Of a DNA stretch of 64,000 nucleotides, positions 28,926-35,706 are shown one piece after another. The position numbers and the translations under genes were made by a program. Position 1 is the first letter of the stretch, and each line of letters begins with the position of its first letter. Origin of the DNA: Gammaproteobacteria bacterium (lineage in GTDB: Bacteria; Pseudomonadota; Gammaproteobacteria; Burkholderiales; Burkholderiaceae_D); assembly GCA_903970185.1 (NCBI GenBank), contig CAJCIC010000098.1:1-64000 (forward strand), written 5' to 3'. The notes below the pieces were generated by a model that was given only the letters and a program-made list of their open reading frames with translations, was not told the DNA's origin and searched no databases.

Positions 28926-29900
28926 ATGAAACAGTATCTCGACCTGGTACGAACCGTTCTTGAGACCGGCAGCTGGCAGGAAAACCGCACCGGCATTCGC
29001 ACCATCAGTATTCCCGGCGCGATGATGCGCTTTGACCTCGAGCGCGACGGGTTTCCCGCGGTTACGACCAAGCGTCTGGCCTTCAAGTCGATTGCAGGCG
29101 AACTCGTGGCGTTCTTGCGCGCCTCGCGAAGCGCGGCTGATTTCAGGGCACTGGGCTGCAAGGTCTGGGACCAGAACGCCAACGAAAACATCGACTGGCT
29201 CAACAATCCCTACCGTTTGGGCCATGACGACCTCGGCCCGGTGTATGGCGTGCAATGGCGCCAGTGGCCCGCCTATAAGCTTCTTGACGCTAGCCGTGAA
29301 CGCGAAGTCGAGGATGCGCTGTCCAAAGGTTTTCGCGTCGTCTCAACCCTGGAAGACCAAGGCACCCAGAAAGTGCTGCTCTACAAGGCCATCGATCAGC
29401 TGCGGGATTGCCTTTCGACCATCGTCAGCAACCCGGGCAGCCGCCGTATCCTCTTTCACGGCTGGAACTGTGCCGATCTTGACGCTGTCGCCCTTCCCGC
29501 GTGTCACCTGCTTTATCAATTCATCCCGCGCGTGGAAACCCGCGAACTGTCGCTTTGCCTCTACATTCGCAGCAACGACCTCGGTCTTGGCGCACCCTTT
29601 AATGTCGCCGAGGGCGCGCTGCTGTTGCATCTTGCAGCAAGGCTGACAGGCTATCGGCCGCGCTGGTTCACCTACTTCATCGGTGACGCCCACATCTACG
29701 AGAACCATCTCGACATGCTCAACGAGCAGCTTAGGCGCGAGCCCATGCCACCGCCCTCATTGCGTATCAGTTCACGTATCCCGGATATGAAAGAGACCGG
29801 ACGTTTCGAGCCGCACTGGCTCGAGCTGATCGAGCCCGACGATTTTGCGCTTGTCGACTATCAGCACCATCCCGCGCTGACCGCCGCGATGGCGGTCTGA
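28926..29900 (+). CDS. thyA: Thymidylate synthase
   Basis: Makes dTMP from dUMP using 5,10-methylene-tetrahydrofolate and releases dihydrofolate, which FolA recycles. The catalytic cysteine is in [10 protein letters not shown], with [22 protein letters not shown] and [20 protein letters not shown] in the C-terminal half. At 324 residues it is longer than the E. coli enzyme (264) because of an insert around residues 90-145, as in other long-form bacterial enzymes. TAAAAT at 28872-28877 is a candidate -10. The folA gene, often adjacent in this bacterial group, is 5.3 kb away. Confidence 0.96.
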   Translation: MKQYLDLVRTVLETGSWQENRTGIRTISIPGAMMRFDLERDGFPAVTTKRLAFKSIAGELVAFLRASRSAADFRALGCKVWDQNANENIDWLNNPYRLGHDDLGPVYGVQWRQWPAYKLLDASREREVEDALSKGFRVVSTLEDQGTQKVLLYKAIDQLRDCLSTIVSNPGSRRILFHGWNCADLDAVALPACHLLYQFIPRVETRELSLCLYIRSNDLGLGAPFNVAEGALLLHLAARLTGYRPRWFTYFIGDAHIYENHLDMLNEQLRREPMPPPSLRISSRIPDMKETGRFEPHWLELIEPDDFALVDYQHHPALTAAMAV

Positions 29901-30064
29901 CAGCAAGCGATTGCCGCACGTCTCTGGGGTCCGCAAAATGGCCGGCGGTAGCCGGTTGGCCGCGCAGCCCTGTATTTCCGCTCGACTTCGCCGCTGTCGT
30001 ATGCCATCGAGCTTTCGACCATGCCGGTTGACGCCAGACTATTGGCCGATTACTGACGCAGACA

Positions 30065-30105
30065 GCAAAAAGCCGGTGCGGATTTTCTCGGCACCGGCTT
30101 TTTGC
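30065..30105. terminator. Bidirectional Rho-independent terminator
   Basis: A perfect 15-bp inverted repeat (30065-30079 with 30091-30105) with an 11-base loop. The GC core GCCGGTGC is flanked by A-run and T-run, so it can end transcription from thyA on the plus strand and from the convergent pseudogene on the minus strand. The rest of 29901-30064 shows no gene. Confidence 0.9.
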
Positions 30106-30127
30106 AACACGTCATGCCGACTTTCCC

Positions 30128-30618
30128 TTACTTTGGTCGAAAGATATCGCCCTCGCCCTTCTGAGCAAACGGCGAACCAATCGTCAATTCACCGCCCGTA
30201 AACTGATAGGGGAACATGACCACGACGGAATAGTGGTCACGATGATCCAACGCGACGGCAATAGCATCCGACTTCCGCCCAGTTGATGGCAAGGTCACGC
30301 GCACGTCATAGATCAGCGCCGTTGCTCTGTATTTGCCGGCCTTCGCGCCTTGCACGAAACTGTCTTTGAGCAAGCGGATATATCGGCCGAATGTGGCTTC
30401 TCTCGTCCATCCGTCGCTCCTACAGCAACGCCCGCGCCGCGTTTGTCCAGTGCGCCGCCATAGGGGAAGAACTCGCCATGCTGACGCAGCATTTTTTGCG
30501 CAAATGGAAGCGTGGCAGTCATCAGCTTCTCGCATTTGTCCTTCGGGGTGGGCGTCGGCTCGGCCCCGCCAGCCGTGGTAAAAAACAGTGCCATGATGAG
30601 TGTCCAGAATGCTTTCAT
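30128..30618 (-). pseudogene. Frameshifted small secreted protein gene
   Basis: Two minus-strand frames join into one protein-like sequence. The 5' part starts at ATG 30618 with a signal peptide (MKAFWTLIMALFFTTAGG), then CEKLMTATLPFAQKMLRQ and GEFFPYGGALD. After about position 30385-30410 the sense continues in another frame with GRYIRLLKDSFVQGAKAGK, YRATALIYDVRV and SDAIAVALDHRDHYSVVVM to a stop at 30128. A one-base deletion (or two-base insertion) explains the break. A sequencing error cannot be excluded. The restored protein would be about 160 residues. I know similar small proteins occur beside polymorphic toxin loci but assign no function. Confidence 0.7.
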
Positions 30619-30693
30619 TTTACGCGCCTGCTTGAATATAAAACGAAGCCCGCACGCGGCGGGCCTGGTTATGGGCTTGGGCAATCGATCAAA

Positions 30694-31263
30694 TCACTTA
30701 ATCATCTTGGCCCAAATAGCATAGAGATTGCGTAGGCTGCTGCCATCTTTTCTTTTACCGGAAATTCCATATGCTAGCGTTACCAACATTCGCGCAGGAT
30801 TAAATGGTGCCGCGCCGAATCCTTCAAGAACGGGTTGACCATAGTCCACAAATTTCTTATTTCCGAACGGCTGATCCCATCGCAATGATGCATGGTTCTT
30901 CAAGAAGACTTGGCTTAAATACATCCCTGTGTCGACAGCGAAAGAGAAAGTGCGATTCGTCAAATCCTCCCCGGAAACTTCAATGGGAAATGATAAACGG
31001 CTCTCAATCTCCTGAATTTCATCTTGGGTGCGTGGTCGTGTCTCGACTTGTGTGGCGAACCAGCGCCCCAACAACTCAAGGGATGCTGGTGTGAAATCTG
31101 CCTGCCACGTTTCAAATCCGGGCGTCTTCTGAACGGCGCGACTCAGTTCGTCCAGCCTTTGCGGTAGGACATCCTGGAACCATGCGAAATAATCCTTGAG
31201 TTCCTTCTTGGACATTTCCCGAAAGTTGAGCGTGAAAGGCGGCTGTATTATTGCGTAGGTCAT
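30694..31263 (-). CDS. Probable immunity protein for the adjacent toxin fragment
   Basis: A 189-residue soluble protein with no signal peptide or membrane segment. Notable segments are MSKKELKDYFAWFQDVL, FATQVETRPRTQDEIQEI, DTGMYLSQVFLKNH and KKFVDYGQPVLEGFG. Only two bases separate its ATG (31263) from the stop of the toxin C-terminus upstream, the classic toxin-immunity arrangement in which the immunity gene follows directly. The GC content and codon use look lower than the core genes around it. The function is inferred from position and general appearance, not from a recognised domain. Confidence 0.6.
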   Translation of the reverse strand: MTYAIIQPPFTLNFREMSKKELKDYFAWFQDVLPQRLDELSRAVQKTPGFETWQADFTPASLELLGRWFATQVETRPRTQDEIQEIESRLSFPIEVSGEDLTNRTFSFAVDTGMYLSQVFLKNHASLRWDQPFGNKKFVDYGQPVLEGFGAAPFNPARMLVTLAYGISGKRKDGSSLRNLYAIWAKMIK

Positions 31264-31265
31264 GG

Positions 31266-31568
31266 TCAGTGAATAATGACGTTGATGCCGCTCTGTTGCA
31301 GCGTGTTTAGCAACGGTTGAGATGGGCCGCCGACACCGGTAACAGGGCTTTGAAAGACGTGCCAAGTCGCACCCTGAACTTGCTCGGTCTGGATCAGTTC
31401 CACATCTTTGGAAATCTGCCGGCTGATATCAGACGTTAAGGACGTATAGCCCACCTTCGATTCATGTGCGAATCCATCCACTAACTGATCAACATATCGC
31501 CCACCCTGGCTGGTACGGTAATAAACCTGCGATTCCCCACCCATCAGCTTCAGCGAATCTTCGCCCAC
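31266..31568 (-). pseudogene. Orphan C-terminal domain of a polymorphic (nuclease-type) toxin, truncated
   Basis: About 100 residues with no delivery domain. The segment YYRTSQGGRYVDQLVDG is followed by FAHESKVGYTSL and a long helix region to VQGATWHVFQSPVTGVGGPS and an INVIIH end. The D...ESK arrangement resembles a PD-(D/E)xK nuclease active site, as found at the C-termini of RHS or other polymorphic toxins. The GTG at 31568 lies in DNA that also belongs to an insertion-sequence remnant on the other strand, so the true N-terminal part is missing. Whether the fragment is expressed is unknown. The adjoining downstream gene is its probable immunity partner. Confidence 0.6.
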
Positions 31569-31700
31569 CTGTCAGCGGCCAAAGCCAACCTGGCGCGATA
31601 CCTTCAGTTCTACAACGGCCGACGTCCCCACAGCAGTCTTGACTCTGACAGACGCGATTCAATCGAACTTGCGATCACTCGCCATCTGGCAGCAGCGCCA
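31554..31700 (+). mobile_element. Remnant of an IS3-family transposase (OrfB C-terminus)
   Basis: The plus-strand frame from about 31560 reads AKANLARYLQFYNGRRPHSSLDS, of which RYLQFYNGRRPHSSLD is the characteristic end of IS3-family DDE transposases. The usual TPDQAYF continuation is replaced after a probable frameshift by a decayed stretch (TDAIQSNLRSLA). No upstream transposase, terminal inverted repeat or target duplication was found. It abuts the truncated toxin on the opposite strand. The bases from 31700 to 31857 hold nothing I can assign. Confidence 0.7.
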
Positions 31701-31857
31701 GGGGGCATCCCGCGCCTGCGCTTCGTCAGGGGAGCGACTTGCGTCGAGCTTCCTTTGGAAGCCGCCCCACGCGCCAAGCCCTTGCCATCTGCTAGCAGCT
31801 CCCCGGATCTGGCCCATGGCGCTCTTTCACCACCATTACTGACCTGGCCGCAGGCAC

Positions 31858-31886
31858 AAAAAAAACGACCCTCCGAAGAGGGCCGT
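31858..31886 (-). terminator. Rho-independent terminator
   Basis: On the minus strand ACGGCCCTC, loop TTCG, GAGGGTCGT is followed by eight T residues. It lies about 60 bases past the TonB receptor stop and would end that transcript. Confidence 0.9.
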
Positions 31887-31915
31887 TCAAGTACAAACTT
31901 TTGGATACTTCGGGC

Positions 31916-31939
31916 GGCCCGCCAATACTTTGGCGGGCC
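31916..31939 (-). terminator. GC-rich hairpin after the TonB receptor gene
   Basis: A perfect 9-bp stem (GGCCCGCCA with TGGCGGGCC) with a 6-base loop, 10 bases after the receptor stop. It lacks a T-run on the minus strand but has TTTT on the plus side. It probably stabilises the 3' end or works with the next terminator. Confidence 0.55.
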
Positions 31940-31948
31940 TTTTGCGAC

Positions 31949-34816
31949 TTAGAACTTCAACGTTGCGCCGATGCTGAAGAAGCGGCCAACCGCACCTGCC
32001 TGCTCCAGAGCTGCGTCGTAGAACGCGCCGCCACCGCCGCCGTACGTTTCATAGTCCACCGGTGCCTGCTTGTTGAACACGTTCAAAACCGAACCATGGA
32101 TGGACCATTGTTTGGTCAGCGCGTAGCTCGCATACAGATCAAGCGTGGTGAAGCTATTGATCGTGCAATACTCGGAAGGCACGGTACCCGGGAATGCTGG
32201 GCCGTTAAACGAGTGGTTGATCGCTCCAACGCAAGTCGTAAGCGGCGACTCGGAAGGATCGATAACGCTGAATTGGCTCGTCCAGTTCACCGTGCCGGTG
32301 ATCTCGAACGGACCGCGATCGTAGGTCAAGACGAACTGAGCGCGATCACGCGGATTACCCGTGTCACCCGAAATACTGGAAGGTCCGTGGGTGCCTGCCA
32401 GCTGTACCGCCTGCTGACCGGCGCCGAACGCTTCCTTGTAGTTGAAGGTGTGGGTTTCCGTCAGGTCCGCCGTCAGCTTGCCGTACTGGTCCAGATCGAA
32501 CTTGAAGCGTGCGTCGACATCGACCCCGTTGGTGGTCGTGAATGCGGCGTTCTCATACGGGAACGGTGCGTACACGATCGTGCCGACCGGCGTCAACTGG
32601 TTCACCGTCACGCCTGCGGCATTCACATACGGTGCAACAATCGGGTTGCCGCGAACGATGTAGTTAAACGGATCGTAGGTCGGGTCCGATTCAGCCGAAA
32701 TGATCTGGTGGGTGATCTTGATGTCGTAGTAGTCAATCGACAGGTTGAACTGCTTGAGCGGCTCAAGAATCACACCCAGGGTATAGGTGCGCGATTGTTC
32801 CGGTTGCAAGTCCGTACCTGGCGTCTGCAGTCCGAGCAAGCCGACATTACACTGGGTCGGGTAGTTGCCAGGTGTCGTGGCCTGGTTCTTACCCGGATTC
32901 GGGCAGAGGATCGGATCGGGCAGGTTGGTAAAGAAGAACGCCTCACCGGAATTGCCTTGCTCAGCCGGATTCGGCGCGCGGAAGCCCGTCGAATACGTAC
33001 CGCGGAAGGTCACTTGCGGGATCGGATCGAACTTGAAGCCGACTTTCGGATTGGTTGAGCTGCCCGTACCCTGATAATCGTCGACCCGCGCCGAGGCGTC
33101 GATTTCAAGCATCTTCAGGATCGGGAAAGCACCTTCGACGTAAGCTGCAGACACGTTCTGGTTACCGACAGCAAAGGCGTTGTTGGTTGGATATTCAACG
33201 CCCGAAGCGGCTCCCGGCGCAGCCTCGGAATCGAGTTCACGATGGAAGAAATCAAGGCCAACGCCAACTGATGCCGGGCCGCCTGGCAACTGGAACACAT
33301 CCCGAGACGCTTGTGCCGAGACAAATTCCAGGATGTCAGTTGCGCGCTGCGCCGTTGGCGGCGACACGAACGCATTTTGCGCGGCCGTGTTCAAGTACGC
33401 CGCCGCTCCGACGCGATACGGCGTGACCGGGTTGTTAAGGGCGGCTTGCAGGTTCTCGATGTTGTAGGTGCCAAGGAACTGCTGGTCGACCACGCTTTCG
33501 GTGAATCCTGCCGACAGCGCCAGATCAAGGCCCCAGGCCGATCCGGTCAGGTCACCGACGAGGCGATATTCCTGCGAGTCGGCGCGCGTCGTGACGTTGC
33601 CCAGATTGGCAAAGTTATAGACCAGGTTTTGCGTCGTGCCGGTGGTGTTGCCCGGATACGTTGCAGGCACCGTGATGTACGTCGGAGGTGCGATCAGGGT
33701 CGGCTTGACCGAGGGGCTAAACGCGATAATCGCAGGGCCACCGGAGAGGTAAGAGGTGCTGGCGTAGCCGTTCACCTGTTCTGCGTGAGTATCAAAAATC
33801 GACGCCTTGACCGCGAACTGCCAGTCACCCCACAGACGCTGGGTATAGGACACGAGGGCATCGATGTTTTGCGTCGCAGGCTGGATCTCAGGGCCAGGAT
33901 GGCCAAGGTCGTATGCGCAATTGCCCGCAGCTTGCGCCGTGGCGTTACATCCAGGGAAGTAGTCGGTAATGGCGCCGGTTTTCGGATCGACCAGATAACC
34001 CGTCACGCTTCCAGGAAAGCCCTCATTCAGGCTGTTTGGCACACCCGGCGTCAGGTTTACGCCGCCTTGAGGGGCCAGGTTCAGATTGGTCAGCTGGCCA
34101 GGACGGTTGCTGACATAGATCGGGTCTTGGTGGCGATATTCCAACGACAGGTAGACGTTGTGGCCATCGGTATCCAGATCGCCCATACCGGTGATGAACG
34201 CGGTATGTTGGGTACGACCGTCGTAGCGCGAGGTCATGCCGTAGTCGACCGTGACTTCGGTGCCGACGTAGCTCTTCTTCAGGATGATGTTGACCACGCC
34301 TGCGATTGCGTCAGAACCGTAAATCGAGGATGCACCATCCTTCAAGATTTCGATTCTCTCAATCGCTTCCAGCGGGATCTGGCTGATGTCGGTAAAGCTG
34401 CGTTCGCCGTCATCGGAGAGCGCATAAGGCGCCATGCGGTGGCCGTCGATCAGGACCAGCGTCGCGCCAACCGTCAGGCCGCGCAGTGCGATACCGCTTG
34501 CACCCGCTGCAAATGCACCACTGAACGCTTGCGACAAGGTCCCCTGGCCGTTTGCAGAGATATTGCGAAGGACGTCAGAGACATCCGTATAGCCGGACTT
34601 CTTAATGTCCTCGATGGTCAAAACCTGGACCGGGCTCGGCGTTTCCGTATCGGTACGCTTAAGATTCGATCCTGTAATTTCAACGCGCTCGATGGTTTGC
34701 GTAGTCGAATCCGTTGCCGTCTGCGCAAATGCTGACGAACCCGCGAGGGTCAGGAACGCTACACTGCCGCCGAAAGCTAGTCGCAAGCTTTTCGACAAAA
34801 GCGCTTCTTTAAACAT
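31949..34816 (-). CDS. TonB-dependent outer membrane receptor
   Basis: A 955-residue receptor with a signal peptide (GGSVAFLTLAGSSAFAQ), a plug domain (about residues 45-180) and a beta-barrel ending IGATLKF with the C-terminal Phe needed for assembly. The plug includes ITGSNLKRTDTETPSPV, RNISANGQGTLSQAF, GLTVGATLVLIDGHRM, IEILKDGASSIYGSDAIAG and VVNIILKK. This plug style (large size, Gly-rich, GSNLKR) is typical of receptors for larger nutrients such as glycans or peptides rather than siderophores, but the substrate is not readable. No adjacent SusD, sensor or transporter gene exists. GGGAGA precedes the ATG. Confidence 0.93.
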   Translation of the reverse strand: MFKEALLSKSLRLAFGGSVAFLTLAGSSAFAQTATDSTTQTIERVEITGSNLKRTDTETPSPVQVLTIEDIKKSGYTDVSDVLRNISANGQGTLSQAFSGAFAAGASGIALRGLTVGATLVLIDGHRMAPYALSDDGERSFTDISQIPLEAIERIEILKDGASSIYGSDAIAGVVNIILKKSYVGTEVTVDYGMTSRYDGRTQHTAFITGMGDLDTDGHNVYLSLEYRHQDPIYVSNRPGQLTNLNLAPQGGVNLTPGVPNSLNEGFPGSVTGYLVDPKTGAITDYFPGCNATAQAAGNCAYDLGHPGPEIQPATQNIDALVSYTQRLWGDWQFAVKASIFDTHAEQVNGYASTSYLSGGPAIIAFSPSVKPTLIAPPTYITVPATYPGNTTGTTQNLVYNFANLGNVTTRADSQEYRLVGDLTGSAWGLDLALSAGFTESVVDQQFLGTYNIENLQAALNNPVTPYRVGAAAYLNTAAQNAFVSPPTAQRATDILEFVSAQASRDVFQLPGGPASVGVGLDFFHRELDSEAAPGAASGVEYPTNNAFAVGNQNVSAAYVEGAFPILKMLEIDASARVDDYQGTGSSTNPKVGFKFDPIPQVTFRGTYSTGFRAPNPAEQGNSGEAFFFTNLPDPILCPNPGKNQATTPGNYPTQCNVGLLGLQTPGTDLQPEQSRTYTLGVILEPLKQFNLSIDYYDIKITHQIISAESDPTYDPFNYIVRGNPIVAPYVNAAGVTVNQLTPVGTIVYAPFPYENAAFTTTNGVDVDARFKFDLDQYGKLTADLTETHTFNYKEAFGAGQQAVQLAGTHGPSSISGDTGNPRDRAQFVLTYDRGPFEITGTVNWTSQFSVIDPSESPLTTCVGAINHSFNGPAFPGTVPSEYCTINSFTTLDLYASYALTKQWSIHGSVLNVFNKQAPVDYETYGGGGGAFYDAALEQAGAVGRFFSIGATLKF

Positions 34817-34831
34817 AAACTATCTCCCAGA

Positions 34832-34885
34832 AAACTACGAAGCTACGAGGAAAGCAACGAGATGCTTGCTTGGCCTTCGTAGTTT
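34832..34885 (-). promoter_or_regulatory. Inverted repeat in the 5' leader of the TonB receptor gene
   Basis: A perfect 11-bp inverted repeat, AAACTACGAAG (34832-34842) with CTTCGTAGTTT (34875-34885), separated by 32 bases. It lies just before the ribosome binding site of the receptor gene, so the mRNA could fold a leader hairpin, or a protein could bind the DNA. A TTGACA-like -35 lies further upstream on the minus strand (34928-34933). Confidence 0.55.
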
Positions 34886-35199
34886 AGGGAACTTTTCTAA
34901 AGGACTGCAATTTTTCAGGAAGATTACTGTCAACTTTTCACGTCGCGTTGTAAATCGGCAACGCGACCGAAACGGCCTCGAAGCCGCACGCGCCACCGCG
35001 GACGCCAGGCCTCGCGGGGGCGCATGCCACGACGCCTCGGTCCGCCTTTTTTGCTCCCCGAGCCGGTGCTGCTCGCCCACCTCGCGAGGGCCCTTGCGGC
35101 CCACCTTGCGCAAGTTGCGACCGGCGCAGGCGAGTTCGCCGCGCGCACGCATGCAGCCCCGCGCCTGCGTAGTCGTCTCCCTTCGCTGCGCACGTCAAC
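34886..35199. other. Intergenic region between the TonB receptor and folA
   Basis: No convincing gene. The part near the receptor is AT-richer and should hold its promoter. The part near folA is very GC-rich, and the short frames in it look like noise. Nothing else is recognised. Confidence 0.6.
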
Positions 35200-35706
35200 A
35201 TGAGTTCATCTGCGCCGTCCTTCCCCGAGGTGGCGTTGATCGCTGCACTTGCTGCCAATCGGGTCATCGGTGACCGGGGCGCCTTGCCCTGGCGCCTGCC
35301 CGACGAGATGAAGTACTTCACAAGGACCACCCAGGGTCACACCGTGATCATGGGGCGCAAGACCTTCGAGTCGATCGGCAAGCCCTTGCCGCGGCGCCGC
35401 AACCTCGTTGTATCGCGTGATCCGGCGCGCAGGGCCGAGGGCGTCGAATTCGCGCCGAGCCTCGCGGCCGCGCTTGGCCTGTGCCATGACGACACGCGCG
35501 TCTTCGTTATCGGCGGGACCGAGCTCTATCGCGAGGCGATGCCCCTGGCCAGCCGTCTTTATCTGACCGAAATCCAACGATCGTTCGATGGCGACGCGAC
35601 GTTTCCAGTGATCCCCGCCGCATTCGTTGAGCGCTCAAGGGAAATCAACCACGCCAAGGACGACCCGACGCTTCGCTTCGATTTCGTTGTCTACGAGAAA
35701 GTCTAG
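35200..35706 (+). CDS. folA: Dihydrofolate reductase
   Basis: A 168-residue enzyme that reduces dihydrofolate to tetrahydrofolate with NADPH, recycling the product of ThyA. Seen: ALAANRVIGDRGALPWRLPDEMKYF with the catalytic Asp, VIMGRKTFESIGKPLPRR, and VFVIGGTELYREAMP. Its TAG stop overlaps the convergent decarboxylase stop in the palindrome CTAG (35703-35706). It is probably transcribed alone here. Confidence 0.95.
   Translation: MSSSAPSFPEVALIAALAANRVIGDRGALPWRLPDEMKYFTRTTQGHTVIMGRKTFESIGKPLPRRRNLVVSRDPARRAEGVEFAPSLAAALGLCHDDTRVFVIGGTELYREAMPLASRLYLTEIQRSFDGDATFPVIPAAFVERSREINHAKDDPTLRFDFVVYEKV

Noticed and set aside
33311-34735. A 474-codon open frame opposite the TonB receptor gene
   Set aside because: The Arg/Val-rich antisense sequence has no fold-like pattern; the receptor reading is clear.
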